Counted from the stretch's first letter, positions 26,684-36,355 are shown. The stretch: 64,000 nucleotides of DNA from Arthrobacter sp. H-02-3 (GCF_003097355.1 NZ_PYUI01000018.1:31111-95110), one strand, 5' to 3'. The notes: generated by a model from the sequence alone, not told the origin. Numbers and translations: made by a program.

Positions 26684-27061
26684 ATGATGCCAGCCATAAA
26701 CCACCCCCGTCTGTCCGCACCGGCCGCCGCCCACGCGACTACGTCCGCCCGTCCGGCAACGTCCCCGATGCGCCACGGCGCCACGATTCAGCACCCCGCT
26801 ACCACCCAGTACTCCAGCCTGGGCCGCGGGGGAATTCGCCCGGCCACCTTGGCGGAGTCCGATTTTGTTGCCAGCCCGTTCTGCGAACGCTGCGGCACGG
26901 ACGAATTCATCTACCTGGAGACCTTCATCCCGGCCGCGCACCGCCGGGACGGCTCCGTCAGCAAGCTCGGCGAGGTCACCTACTTCTGCTCCGGCTGCGA
27001 TGACTTCTCGGCCCACGCGGTCCCGGCCTCGTGGGTGCCGCCAGGCTGGTACTTCGGCTAG
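26684..27061 (+). CDS. small zinc-ribbon protein, unknown function
   Basis: This is a 125-aa protein. The first 60 residues are low-complexity (Ala, Thr, Pro, His) and the C-terminal half carries two CxxC pairs, CERC and CSGC, about 33 residues apart, as in a zinc ribbon. FIYLETFIPAAHRRDGSVSKLGEVTYF lies between them (quoted in part). The C-terminus is aromatic (PPGWYFG). Two adjacent ATGs (26684, 26687) are possible starts, and a start nearer the ribbon is possible. I cannot assign a function. Confidence 0.65.
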   Translation: MMPAINHPRLSAPAAAHATTSARPATSPMRHGATIQHPATTQYSSLGRGGIRPATLAESDFVASPFCERCGTDEFIYLETFIPAAHRRDGSVSKLGEVTYFCSGCDDFSAHAVPASWVPPGWYFG

Positions 27062-27075
27062 GCGGCTCCGCGCTT

Positions 27076-27130
27076 AACGCCGTCGCCGCCGCGCCGCACC
27101 CAACGGTGCTGCACGGCGGCGACGGCGTTT
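27076..27130 (+). terminator. terminator after the zinc-ribbon gene
   Basis: AACGCCGTCGCCGCC (27076-27090) pairs with GGCGGCGACGGCGTT (27115-27129), closing a GC-rich loop and followed by TTTTAG on the plus strand. It lies 15 nt after the zinc-ribbon stop and separates it from the convergent putA gene. Confidence 0.8.
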
Positions 27131-27165
27131 TAGCACGCCCGGCCTAGAGTTCTGGCACGCTCGGG

Positions 27166-30100
27166 CTAAATCAGGGCATCCGAGATGTGGTTCGGGGTGC
27201 CGAATCGGTGCGCTGTGATGCTGATGGCCTGCTCGTGCAGGAACGGCAGCAGTTCCACGCGTCCGGCTTCGGTGACCGGGTGGAAGTAGACCGCCAGGTC
27301 CGGGCGGCCGCCGGTGGCCTCGGCGAGTGCCTTGGCGTTTCCGCCGATCAGCCGGATCCGGGCGCCGGACAGCTTGCCTGCCGCGGCGAGCGTGCCGGCG
27401 GAAGCCAGCCAGTCGGCGTCGTTCTCCACGGTGACGGCGATGCCGAGGCCGGACAGGACGGCGCTCAGCTGGGCGGGCAGTTCGACGGCGGTCGAGACTG
27501 TGAGGGCGGACCCGGCGAGGACACCGGCGGCCACGGTCCGGACGAGGCCGGCGAGCGGTTCGCCTTCGGCGAGGCGGACCGTGACGGGCAGGGCGCGGTA
27601 GCGGAAGACGTTGCGTTCGGCGCTCAGGCCCGACACGTCCTTGGCGGTGCCGAATTCCTCGGCCCAGGCCCGGGCATCGGAAGCCAGGGCGCGCTGCAGC
27701 GGCGCGATCTCATCGGCTGTCAGGAAGCCTTTGGCCGCGTCTTCGATCCGGCGTACTCCCGTGTGGGCGGGGGCAGCGGCCGGGGTGACGGCGGCGGTGC
27801 TGGGCTTGCTGGCCCATTCGCCGAGGCCGACGAGGTAGTTCGGGCCGCCGGCCTTGGTGCCGGCGCCGACGGCGGATTTCTTCCAGCCGCCGAACGGCTG
27901 GCGCTGGACGATCGCTCCGGTGATGCCGCGGTTGACGTAGAGGTTTCCGGCCTGGATGGTGTCCAGCCAGAGGCCGAGCTCCTCGCTGTTGAGCGAGTGC
28001 AGGCCCGCGGTGAGGCCGTAGTCGATCTGGTTCTGGATCGCGATGGCCTCCTCCAGGGTCTCCGCCGTCATGACGCCCAGGACGGGACCGAAGAATTCGG
28101 TGAGGTGGAAGTAGGATCCGCGCCGGACGCCCGAGCGCACGCCGGGGCTCCAGAGTTTGCCGGTGGCATCCAGCTTCCGCGGTTCCACGGCCCAGGTTTC
28201 ACCCTCGCCGAGGGTGGTCAGCGCGTTGAGGAGCTTGCCGCTGGCGGGCTCGATGATCGGACCCATCTGGGTCGCCGGGTCCTCCGGGTAGCCGACCTTC
28301 AGCGAGGTGACGGCGTCGATCAGCTGGTTGTGGAACCGCTTCGACGTGGCAACGGAGCCGACCAGGATCACGAGCGAGGCGGCGGAGCACTTCTGGCCGG
28401 CGTGGCCGAACGCGGAGTAGGCCACGTCCTTGGCCGCAAGGTCCAGGTCCGCGCTCGGGGTGACGATGATGGCGTTCTTGCCGCTGGTCTCGGCCAGGAG
28501 CGGCAGGTCCTTGCGGAAGGACCGGAACAGCTCGGCGGTCTCGTAGCCGCCGGTCAGGATGACGCGGTCCACGGCCGGGTGGGAGACCAACTGCTGGCCG
28601 AGTTCCCGCTCACCTAGCTGCACCATGGTCAGGACGTCCCGCGGGACACCGGCCTCCCAGAGAGCCTCGATCATCACGGCACCGCTGCGGCGGGCCTGCT
28701 TGGCGGGCTTGATCACGACGGCGGAGCCGGCGGCGAGGGCGGCCAGGGTGGAGCCGGCCGGGATGGCGACCGGGAAGTTCCACGGCGGGGTCACGACGGT
28801 GAGCTTGGACGGGACGAAGGTGGCGCCGTCGACGTCGTCGAGCTTGCGGGCCGATTCGGCGTAGTAGTGCGCGAAGTCGACGGCCTCGCTGACCTCGGGG
28901 TCGCCCTGGTCGATCGTCTTGCCGGTCTCGGATGCCATGACCTCGAGGAGGTCGGCGCGGCGGGCCTCGAGGACGTCGCCGGCCCGGTGCAGGATTTCGG
29001 CGCGCTCGGCGCCGGAGAGTGCGCCCCAGGCCTTGCCCTTTTCGACGGCGGTGGCGATGACCGCGTTCAGGGTGGCCTCGTCGTTGATCATGGCGGCCTC
29101 GACGGCGGCGTTGCCCAGCGTGGAGCTTGCCACGCGGCCCAGGATGGCGCGGCCCCAGTCGCGGTTGGCGGGCAGCGAAGGATCGGTGTCAGGGGTGTTC
29201 TCGAACGCATCGTGCGGCAGCGGCGCGGCTGGCAGGGCGCGGTTCTGCCGGCGGTTCGGCGGCGGAACCTCGTCGTCGAGCTTGGCGAGGGAGGCGAGGA
29301 AGCGCTGCTTCTCACGCTCGAAGAGCGACCTGCTTTCTGCGGAATTCCCGCCAAGCTCGAAGACGGCGGACATGAAGTTGTCCTGGCTGGCGCCCTCTTC
29401 GAGGCGGCGGATCAGGTAAGCGATCGCGACGTCGAACTCGGCCGGGTGGACCACCGGGGTGTAGAGCAGGAGGGAGCCGACGTCCTTCTTGACGGCTTCA
29501 GCCTGGCCCTGGGCCATGCCAAGCAGCATTTCGAATTCGATACCGGATTCCACGCCGCGCTGCTTGGCCAGCAGCCAGGCGAAGGCGATATCGAAGAGGT
29601 TGTGGCCGGCGACGCCGATCCGGATGTTGCTGATCCGGTCCGGGTGCAGCGAGTAGTTGATGACGCGCTTGTAGTTCGTGTCCGAATCCTGCTTGGTGTT
29701 CCAGGTGGCGAGCGGCCAGTCGTGCAGGGAGGCTTCCACCTGCTCCATCGGCAGGTTGGCACCCTTGACGACGCGGACCTTGATCGCGGCGCCGCCCTCG
29801 GCGCGGCGGGCTGCGGCCCAGTCCTGCAGGCGGATCATGGCGGCAACGGCGTCGGGCAGGTACGCCTGGAGCACGATGCCGGCCTCGAGGTTCTTGAACT
29901 CGGGCTTGTCCAGGATCCGGGTGAAGACCGCGATGGTCATGTCCAGGTCCTTGTATTCCTCCATGTCCAGGTTGATGAACTTGGCCTTCTGTCCGCCGGC
30001 GGCAAACGACGCCGCACGGGTGAAGAGCGGGGTCAGCTTCTCCACGACGTGCTCCACGGCCTCATCGAACGCCCATGCGGAGTGCGGGGCCACCGTGGAG

Positions 30101-30720
30101 GAGACCTTGATGGAGACGTAGTCGACGTCCGGGCGGGACAGCAGGGCATGGGTGCCCTCGAGACGGCGGGAAGCCTCGTGTTCGCCGAGGACCGCTTCGC
30201 CGAGGAGGTTGACGTTGAGCTTGATGCCGTCCCTGCGGATCTTGGCGATGGCCGGACCGAGCTTGGCGTCAGTGGCGTCGACGATGAGGTGGCCGACCAT
30301 TTCACGGAGCACGCGGCGGGCCACCGGGATGACCACCTGTGGCAGGACCGGGGCCATGGTGCCGCCGAGGCGGACGGCGCTGCGCATGTACCAAGGCAGG
30401 AACGCCGGGACCTTGGGGGCCAGTGCGGCGAGGTTGCGGGCGGCAACCTGCAGGTCTTCCGGACGGACGACGCCGTCGACGAATCCGACCGTGAAGTCCA
30501 GGCCGTTCGGGTCTTTCAGGACTCCGGCGAGCTGCTCGGCCGAGGCGTCGACGGGAACCGTGGCGGCTTCGGTGAGCCAGTGGCGCACCAGCGCGATGGT
30601 GTCCTCGGCCAGGGCTGCGGCTTCAAGGACCGTCGAGCCTTCCGAAACCGCGGCGTGCGCGGCTTCATTGCCCGCGGCGCTGCCGGTGGTCGCGCCGGAC
30701 TCAGTGGAGATGTTGGTCAT
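27166..30720 (-). CDS. putA: bifunctional proline dehydrogenase / P5C dehydrogenase
   Basis: This 1184-aa enzyme oxidises proline to glutamate in two steps. Residues about 110-500 form the FAD-dependent proline dehydrogenase barrel (KFINLDMEEYKDLDMT, IKVRVVKGANLPME, IRIGVAGHNLFDI). Residues about 540-1010 form the aldehyde dehydrogenase with PPWNFPVAIPAGS, LAETSGKNAI and the catalytic cysteine in GHAGQKCSAAS. The last 170 residues match the C-terminal extension of long PutA-type fusions. There is no N-terminal ribbon-helix-helix DNA-binding domain, so regulation is external. An APC permease lies upstream on the same strand. Confidence 0.95.
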   Translation of the reverse strand: MTNISTESGATTGSAAGNEAAHAAVSEGSTVLEAAALAEDTIALVRHWLTEAATVPVDASAEQLAGVLKDPNGLDFTVGFVDGVVRPEDLQVAARNLAALAPKVPAFLPWYMRSAVRLGGTMAPVLPQVVIPVARRVLREMVGHLIVDATDAKLGPAIAKIRRDGIKLNVNLLGEAVLGEHEASRRLEGTHALLSRPDVDYVSIKVSSTVAPHSAWAFDEAVEHVVEKLTPLFTRAASFAAGGQKAKFINLDMEEYKDLDMTIAVFTRILDKPEFKNLEAGIVLQAYLPDAVAAMIRLQDWAAARRAEGGAAIKVRVVKGANLPMEQVEASLHDWPLATWNTKQDSDTNYKRVINYSLHPDRISNIRIGVAGHNLFDIAFAWLLAKQRGVESGIEFEMLLGMAQGQAEAVKKDVGSLLLYTPVVHPAEFDVAIAYLIRRLEEGASQDNFMSAVFELGGNSAESRSLFEREKQRFLASLAKLDDEVPPPNRRQNRALPAAPLPHDAFENTPDTDPSLPANRDWGRAILGRVASSTLGNAAVEAAMINDEATLNAVIATAVEKGKAWGALSGAERAEILHRAGDVLEARRADLLEVMASETGKTIDQGDPEVSEAVDFAHYYAESARKLDDVDGATFVPSKLTVVTPPWNFPVAIPAGSTLAALAAGSAVVIKPAKQARRSGAVMIEALWEAGVPRDVLTMVQLGERELGQQLVSHPAVDRVILTGGYETAELFRSFRKDLPLLAETSGKNAIIVTPSADLDLAAKDVAYSAFGHAGQKCSAASLVILVGSVATSKRFHNQLIDAVTSLKVGYPEDPATQMGPIIEPASGKLLNALTTLGEGETWAVEPRKLDATGKLWSPGVRSGVRRGSYFHLTEFFGPVLGVMTAETLEEAIAIQNQIDYGLTAGLHSLNSEELGLWLDTIQAGNLYVNRGITGAIVQRQPFGGWKKSAVGAGTKAGGPNYLVGLGEWASKPSTAAVTPAAAPAHTGVRRIEDAAKGFLTADEIAPLQRALASDARAWAEEFGTAKDVSGLSAERNVFRYRALPVTVRLAEGEPLAGLVRTVAAGVLAGSALTVSTAVELPAQLSAVLSGLGIAVTVENDADWLASAGTLAAAGKLSGARIRLIGGNAKALAEATGGRPDLAVYFHPVTEAGRVELLPFLHEQAISITAHRFGTPNHISDALI

Positions 30721-30841
30721 GGCTGAAACTCGTTCTTTCTCAAGATGTGGACCTCTTATGAATCAGTATGCGACCGGATTTTCATAAGATAAAGCGATGT
30801 TTTCTGAGCAATACCAGTTAGTAAAACCGAACCTTCAACCA

Positions 30842-30904
30842 CGTTGCGCTATCACTTGTGGTCCTTAAGACCTGTGGATGGGAGCCATAAGTGATAGCGC
30901 AACG
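30842..30904. repeat. 63-nt intergenic palindrome
   Basis: GTTGCGCTATCACTT (30843-30857) is repeated exactly in inverted orientation at 30889-30903. The stem extends to about 20 bp (one G-U) around a 23-nt loop. It lies between the permease stop (30919) and the putA start (30720), both on the minus strand. It could end the permease transcript, but no U-run follows the stem, so a REP-like element or an mRNA-stability structure is equally possible. Confidence 0.75.
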
Positions 30905-30918
30905 GGGAGGTGGGGTGG

Positions 30919-32382
30919 TTATGCCAGAGGGCGGTGCATCTCCACGATTTCTTCGTGCCGCGGGCTGTCCGGGTTCATTAGCGAGTTCTTGCGGCCGTAC
31001 GTGAAGTAGATGATCAGGCCGACCACGAGCCAGACGCCGAACCGCAGCCAGGTCTCCCAGTGCAGCTGGAACATCAGGAACAGTGAGGCGAACACGCCGA
31101 ACGCGGGAACGACGGGCATCAGCGGCAGGCGGAAGGTCCGCGGGGCCTCAGGCTTCCTGTAGCGGAACACGATCACCGATGTGCAGACGACGACGAACGC
31201 GGCCAGAATACCGATGTTGGTCAAGTCCGCCACGGCCTTGATCGGGAGGATGCCGGCCAGGATGGCGGAGGCGGCGCCGGCGATCCAGGTCACGCGCTGC
31301 GGCGTGCCGTGCCGGTCCGTCTTGGCGAACCAGCCCGGCAGGAGGCCGTCGCGGCTCATCGAGAACCAGACGCGGGTGACGCCGAGGAGGAAGGTCAGCA
31401 TTACGGTCAGGATGGACAGGACCGCGAACACGGAGATGATCGTTGCGATCACCGGCAGTCCGACGCTGTTGAAGGCGGAGGCGAAGCCGGCCTTGGGGTC
31501 GATTTCCGTGTAGTGCTGCATTCCGGTGAGCACCAGGGTGGCGGCGACGTAGAGCAGCATGGCGATGATCAGCGAGTAGATGATCGCCTTCGGCATGTGC
31601 TTCTTGCCGTCCGTCGCTTCCTCCGCCGCGGTGCTCATGGCGTCGTAGCCGAACACGGCGAAGAACACGGTCGCGGAACCAGCCACCACGGGCCCGAAAC
31701 CGCTGGGCATGAAGGGGTCGTAGTTCTTGGTGTTGATGTAGAAGATGCCCAGGCCGATGATGAACAGGATCAGGACCACCTTGATGGCTACGGCTATCAG
31801 CTCGAAGCGCCCAAAGGTCTTCGTGCCGCGGGAGAGGATCCAGGTCACCAGCAGGCAGACGAGGATGGCCGGAAGGTTGATAATGCCGCCCGTTCCCTCA
31901 TCCGGCGTCGCTGTCATCCAGGCGGGCATATGGATGCCGATGCCGGACAGGAAGGCATCGAAGTAGCCCGAGATGCCGATGGCCACCACGGCCACGATCG
32001 CGATGTACTCCAGCAGCAGGTCCCACCCGATGAACCAGCCGATTACCTCGCCGAGGGCAACGTAGCCGTAGGTATATGCTGAGCCGGCCCGCGGGATCAT
32101 GCCGGCGAATTCGGCGTAGGACAGTGCCGCGGCAGCGGATGCCAGTCCCGCGATCAGGAACGAGACGAGCACCGCCGGGCCGACGCCGGGCTCGCTCGCA
32201 CTGCCGTGGGCCACAAGGCCCGCCAGCGAGAAGATGCCGACGCCGATAATACCGCCGACGCCGATGGCCGTCAGCTGCCAGAGCCCTAGGCTCCTGTGCA
32301 ATCCGCTGTGCTTGTTTTCTTCTTCAATGTCGTCGATGGGCTTGCGCCGCATGATCGACCGCGCCAAATCTTGTGTAGCCAC
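30919..32382 (-). CDS. APC-family amino acid permease
   Basis: This 487-aa permease has 12 or more predicted helices. GVGGIIGVGIFSLAG in helix 1 is the APC glycine-rich substrate motif, and SYAEFAGMIPRAGSAYTYGYVALGE matches cationic-amino-acid-transporter-like members (quoted in part). The GTG start at 32382 has AGGAGG 6 nt upstream. It lies directly upstream of putA and divergent from a LysR gene. Proline or another amino acid is a plausible substrate, inferred from position. Confidence 0.9.
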   Translation of the reverse strand: MATQDLARSIMRRKPIDDIEEENKHSGLHRSLGLWQLTAIGVGGIIGVGIFSLAGLVAHGSASEPGVGPAVLVSFLIAGLASAAAALSYAEFAGMIPRAGSAYTYGYVALGEVIGWFIGWDLLLEYIAIVAVVAIGISGYFDAFLSGIGIHMPAWMTATPDEGTGGIINLPAILVCLLVTWILSRGTKTFGRFELIAVAIKVVLILFIIGLGIFYINTKNYDPFMPSGFGPVVAGSATVFFAVFGYDAMSTAAEEATDGKKHMPKAIIYSLIIAMLLYVAATLVLTGMQHYTEIDPKAGFASAFNSVGLPVIATIISVFAVLSILTVMLTFLLGVTRVWFSMSRDGLLPGWFAKTDRHGTPQRVTWIAGAASAILAGILPIKAVADLTNIGILAAFVVVCTSVIVFRYRKPEAPRTFRLPLMPVVPAFGVFASLFLMFQLHWETWLRFGVWLVVGLIIYFTYGRKNSLMNPDSPRHEEIVEMHRPLA

Positions 32383-32525
32383 CAGGGCCTCCTAATTTAG
32401 GTGTGATGCCCATCAATCCACCCTGTGATGGGGGTAACCGAGCGACAACAGTATGCAAGCCCGATTGCATTAGATAAAGTGAATTCTCTTAACTGATAAC
32501 CATTAGAATTCCCAAAGGATTATCG

Positions 32526-33476
32526 ATGCTCGACGTCCGGCGTTTGCGACTGCTGCGCGAACTGAAGATCCGGGGCACACTGGCCGAAGTGGCCGAAGCG
32601 CTCCAGTACAGCCCATCGTCAGTTTCCCAGCAACTGGCACTCCTTGAGAAGGAGGCCGGGGTGGAACTCCTCCGGAAAACCGGCCGCCGGGTGCAGCTAA
32701 CCCCCCAGGCCGAAGTCCTCGTGGCCCATACGTCCCAGCTGCTGGAGACCTTGGAGCAGGCCGAGGCGGACCTGGCAGCGTCCCTGACCACGGTCACCGG
32801 CACCGTGCGGATCGCCGTGTTCCAGTCCGCCGCACTGGCCCTCATGCCGGGCACCCTGACCCGGATGACCTCCAGCTACCCGGAGGTCAGGGTAGAGATG
32901 ACCCAGCGGGAACCGGAGACGGCCCTCCACGAGACGTGGGCTCGCGACTTCGACCTCGTGATCGCCGAACAGTATCCGGGCCACGCCGCCCCGCACTACG
33001 CCGAACTGGACCGCGTGGCCCTGACCAGGGACGCCATCCGGCTGGCCGTTCCGCCCTCCTCGCCGGGGCGCACCGCCATCAGGACGCTGGCGGATACCGC
33101 GGGGCTTCCCTGGGTGATGGAACCCCGCGGGGCGGCCTCCCGGCACTGGGCCGAGCAGGCGTGCCGAAGCGCCGGATTTGAGCCCGATGTCCGCTTCGAA
33201 ACCGCCGACCTGCAGGCCCAGATCCGGCTGATCGAATCCGGAAATGCGGTGGCCCTGATGCCGGACCTCGTGTGGACCGGCCGCGGCACCAGCGCGCAGC
33301 TCCTGGACCTGCCCGGGAATCCGCACCGCACGGTGTTCACCTCGGTGCGGCGCTCCAGCGCCAAACGGCCGGCCCTGCTCGCCGCCCGGGAAATCCTGGC
33401 GGCGACGGCGGCATCCATCGTTCCGGCGGCGGCCGCCGGCACGCTGGGCCCGGCCCCCGCGGACCGGCCCGGCTGA
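32526..33476 (+). CDS. LysR-family transcriptional regulator
   Basis: This 316-aa regulator has an N-terminal HTH (GTLAEVAEALQYSPSSVSQQLALLEKEAG in part: AEVAEALQYSPSSVSQQL) and a periplasmic-binding-like effector domain from residue 92. The start ATG has AAAGGA upstream. It is divergent from the APC permease across 143 nt that include the AT-rich promoter region at 32440-32520, so it likely controls permease and perhaps putA expression. Effector unknown. Confidence 0.9.
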   Translation: MLDVRRLRLLRELKIRGTLAEVAEALQYSPSSVSQQLALLEKEAGVELLRKTGRRVQLTPQAEVLVAHTSQLLETLEQAEADLAASLTTVTGTVRIAVFQSAALALMPGTLTRMTSSYPEVRVEMTQREPETALHETWARDFDLVIAEQYPGHAAPHYAELDRVALTRDAIRLAVPPSSPGRTAIRTLADTAGLPWVMEPRGAASRHWAEQACRSAGFEPDVRFETADLQAQIRLIESGNAVALMPDLVWTGRGTSAQLLDLPGNPHRTVFTSVRRSSAKRPALLAAREILAATAASIVPAAAAGTLGPAPADRPG

Positions 33477-33522
33477 CCGGAGGGGTGTGCAGTGGGCCAC
33501 AGCGCCGGCGTCGGCACCGCGT

Positions 33523-33528
33523 TAGACT
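33523..33528 (+). promoter_or_regulatory. -10 box (TAGACT) of panD
   Basis: TAGACT ends 9 nt before the panD ATG, with no clear ribosome-binding site, predicting a leaderless or very short 5' UTR. Confidence 0.5.
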
Positions 33529-33537
33529 GGTGACGTT

Positions 33538-33966
33538 ATGAATCGCACAATGTTCAAATCCAAGATCCACCGCGCGACGGTCACGCACGCGGACCTTCAC
33601 TATGTCGGTTCCGTCACCGTGGACCTGGATCTGCTGGAGGCCGCCGACATCCTCCCCGGTGAGCTCGTGGCGATCGTGGACGTCACCAACGGCGCCCGGC
33701 TCGAGACCTACACGATTGCCGGCGAACGCGGGTCTGGAGTGATCGGCATCAACGGCGCCGCCGCCCACCTGATGCACGAGAACGACATCGTCATCCTCAT
33801 CACTTACGCGCAGATGACCACGGACGAGGCAAAGGCGTACAACCCCAAGGTGGTCCACGTGGATCAGGACAACAAGATTGTCCAGATCGGCAACGACCCC
33901 GCAGAGGGCATGACGCCGGGCCTCCTGCGCCCGCCCCACTCGCTGAACAACGCCGCGCTGAACTAA
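33538..33966 (+). CDS. panD: aspartate 1-decarboxylase proenzyme
   Basis: This 142-aa protein contains the self-cleavage site HYVGSVT. Cleavage between G24 and S25 forms the pyruvoyl group that decarboxylates aspartate to beta-alanine for pantothenate and CoA. Other conserved parts are [14 protein letters not shown] at the start and GINGAAAHL mid-protein. Length is normal. It is a single gene, not next to panB or panC here. Confidence 0.96.
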   Translation: MNRTMFKSKIHRATVTHADLHYVGSVTVDLDLLEAADILPGELVAIVDVTNGARLETYTIAGERGSGVIGINGAAAHLMHENDIVILITYAQMTTDEAKAYNPKVVHVDQDNKIVQIGNDPAEGMTPGLLRPPHSLNNAALN

Positions 33967-34072
33967 GAATCGCCGCCGTCGGGCGTAATAGGGCGGGTCC
34001 TCAGAATAAAGCTGATTACTCTGGAACGGTGACCCTTACCCGCCGCCATCCCGCCCCGCTGCGGAGGGCCGC

Positions 34073-34999
34073 GTGCTAGGGGTTCTGGCCGGCTTCTTCG
34101 TCGTCTGGTCCATCATCCTGGTCGGCATGTTCGTGGGCCGGCGCAACATCCTGGGCGAGAACGCCCGCGCCGTCCTCAGCGCCCTGACCTTCTTTGTCGC
34201 GAGCCCAGCCCTGCTCTTCGAGACGCTCAGCAAGGCGAAACTGCATGACGTCTTTGCTGCGCCGCTGCTCGTGACTGCCGTTGGAGCCCTGACGACGGCG
34301 GCCCTGTTCTTTGGCATTGTGCGCTTCGCGCTCAAACGCCCGGCCCCGGAAGCCCTCATCTCCTCCATGAGTGCGTCCCTTGCCAACTCCGCCAACCTCG
34401 GCATACCCATCGCCGTCTTCGTTCTCGGAGACGCCAGCTACGTGGCGCCCCTGCTCATCTTCCAGCTGGCCTTTTTCACTCCCATGTTCCTCATGGCGCT
34501 GGATGCCACCACCAGCTCGCACCGCACCACGCCGCTGACATTCCTGCTCATGATCCTGAGGAACCCGATGATCGTGGGGTCCGCGCTGGGCCTCGTGGTG
34601 GCCGGGACCGGCTGGCAGGTGCCGGCACTGGTCATGGAGCCCATCCACCTGATCGGCGGGGCCGCCATCCCTGCCATGCTGATCGCGTTCGGCATGAGCC
34701 TGAACGGATCCCGGCCGCTGCATCCGGCCACCGGGCGCCGGCTGGACACCCTACTGGCGAGCTTCTTCAAGCTCGTTGTCCACCCCCTGGTGGCCTACCT
34801 GTTTGCCCGCTTTGCCCTCGGCATGCAGGAGCAGGCATTGTTCGCCGCTGTCGTCACGGCAGCCCTGCCCACGGCGCAAAACGTGTTTGTCGCGGCCAGC
34901 CGGTACCGCACCGGCGTCACAGTAGCCAAAGACACGGTGCTGATCACTACCGTAGTAGCTGTGCCGGCCATGATCGGCGTGGCCCTGCTGCTTGCCTGA
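34073..34999 (+). CDS. AEC-family (auxin efflux carrier-like) transporter
   Basis: This 308-aa protein has about ten hydrophobic segments in two halves, the fold of AEC permeases. Typical features are an early FVASPALLFETLSKAKL segment and a NSANLGIPIAVFVLGD motif in mid-protein. GTG at 34073 follows GGAGG. Bacterial AEC members carry malate, malonate or other organic acids; substrate here is unknown. It lies 40 nt upstream of a flavin amine oxidase gene and may be co-transcribed. Confidence 0.88.
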   Translation: MLGVLAGFFVVWSIILVGMFVGRRNILGENARAVLSALTFFVASPALLFETLSKAKLHDVFAAPLLVTAVGALTTAALFFGIVRFALKRPAPEALISSMSASLANSANLGIPIAVFVLGDASYVAPLLIFQLAFFTPMFLMALDATTSSHRTTPLTFLLMILRNPMIVGSALGLVVAGTGWQVPALVMEPIHLIGGAAIPAMLIAFGMSLNGSRPLHPATGRRLDTLLASFFKLVVHPLVAYLFARFALGMQEQALFAAVVTAALPTAQNVFVAASRYRTGVTVAKDTVLITTVVAVPAMIGVALLLA

Positions 35000-35039
35000 C
35001 CCGCTTTGGCGGCCCGGCACCAATCCCCGAGGAGGACCC

Positions 35040-36170
35040 TTGAATACAACCCTGGACACGGTCGTCATCGGCGGCGGCGCGATGGGCTCCGCCACCGCTT
35101 GGGCGCTGGCCCGGCGCGGCCGGGGCGTGACCTTGCTAGAGCAGTTCGGGCCCGGCCACCGCAATGGCGCCTCCCACGGCACCACCCGGAACTTCAACCC
35201 CGGCTACGCGGATCCCGACTACGTCGCCATGCTGGCCGAGTCCGTGCGGCTGTGGAACGAGCTCGAAGCGGACAGCGGCGAGCGCCTGCTGGCCCGGACC
35301 GGCGTCGTGAACCACGGCACCGATCCGCGGCTGCCCGAGATCCGGAGCGCCCTGCTCGCCGCCGGGCTCCGCGCGGAGTTCCTCGCCGTCGAGGAAGCCG
35401 CAGAGCGCTGGCGGGGCATCCGATTCGACCAGCGTGTCCTGCACATGGCGGACGGCGGCCAGCTGAACCCGGACGCCGCATTGCCGGCGATGCAGCGCCT
35501 CGCCGCCGGCCACGGCGCCGAGATCCGCCATCACGTGAAGGTCCTGGAGCTGAAAGTGCTCGACGACGGCGTCCGGCTCACGCTAGAGTCCGGCGGCGTG
35601 ACGGAGGTGCTTTCCGCGCGGCAGGCCGTGGTCACCGCCGGCGGCTGGACCACCAAGCTGCTCGCCGGTGTGACCCCCGTGCCCCGGCTGACCGTCACCC
35701 AGGAGCAGCCCGCGCATTTCGCCATCACGGATCCCGGCGCCCAGTGGCCGGGGTTCAACCACATGCCTGGCCACGGGGATGCCTACCGGTACTGGCGTTC
35801 GCCGGTTTACGGCATGCACACGCCGGGCGAGGGCATCAAGGCCGGCTGGCACGGGGCGGGCCCCGTGGTGGACCCGGACAACCGGTCCTTCACGGCGGAG
35901 CCCGAACAGCGGGCGGCCCTGCAACGGTATGCCCGGGAGTGGCTGCCCGGGGTCGACGCCGACGCCCTCACCGACGTCAGCTGCACCTACACGACCACTG
36001 TGGATGAGAACTTTGTCCTGGACAGGATCGGCCCGGTGGTCATTGGCGCGGGCTTCTCTGGCCACGGGTTCAAGTTCACTACGGCCGTCGGCCGGATCCT
36101 GGCCGACCTCGCCACCGGCGACGGCGGCGCGCCGGCCATCTTCTCGGCATCCCGGGCACGGGTGCGCTGA
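35040..36170 (+). CDS. sarcosine oxidase / N-methyltryptophan oxidase-family flavoenzyme
   Basis: This 376-aa FAD enzyme begins at TTG 35040 with GAGGAGG upstream; the in-frame codons before that overlap the previous stop region. VIGGGAMGSATAWALARRG is the dinucleotide-binding fold. SCTYTTTVDENFVLD near residue 320 contains the cysteine that carries covalent FAD in monomeric sarcosine oxidase, and GFSGHGFKFTTAVGR is the conserved C-terminal FAD contact. It oxidises a secondary amine to imine with H2O2. SolA-type substrate choice is not determined. Confidence 0.9.
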   Translation: MNTTLDTVVIGGGAMGSATAWALARRGRGVTLLEQFGPGHRNGASHGTTRNFNPGYADPDYVAMLAESVRLWNELEADSGERLLARTGVVNHGTDPRLPEIRSALLAAGLRAEFLAVEEAAERWRGIRFDQRVLHMADGGQLNPDAALPAMQRLAAGHGAEIRHHVKVLELKVLDDGVRLTLESGGVTEVLSARQAVVTAGGWTTKLLAGVTPVPRLTVTQEQPAHFAITDPGAQWPGFNHMPGHGDAYRYWRSPVYGMHTPGEGIKAGWHGAGPVVDPDNRSFTAEPEQRAALQRYAREWLPGVDADALTDVSCTYTTTVDENFVLDRIGPVVIGAGFSGHGFKFTTAVGRILADLATGDGGAPAIFSASRARVR

Positions 36171-36213
36171 CTCCCGCGGGGGCGAATCGACGTTCTGTCC
36201 GGCCCTGTACGAA

Positions 36214-36278
36214 GCAACGCGGGGATCCTTCGCGCCCATCCCGGGCCCCAGCATGGGCGCGATATGACCCCGCGTTGC
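36214..36278. repeat. 65-nt intergenic palindrome
   Basis: Outer arms GCAACGCGGGG (36214-36224) and CCCCGCGTTGC (36268-36278) are exact complements. An inner stem CGCGCCCAT/ATGGGCGCG follows after a symmetric 6-nt internal loop, around a 13-nt loop. It lies 43 nt past a stop codon with no U-run. The size is almost the same as the palindrome at 30842-30904, and both end in GTTGCG/CGCAAC, although inner sequences differ. Confidence 0.7.
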
Positions 36279-36355
36279 CCTGTGCGCCGGTAGGCTGGGA
36301 CCGGTCTTGAACAGCCCCGCGGATACCCGGGGCAACAGCATGAAGTGGGGAAGAA

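Noticed and set aside
28867..30726. A 619-codon plus-strand open frame
   Set aside because: It is antisense to putA, which has full domain support. The product has shadow-frame composition.
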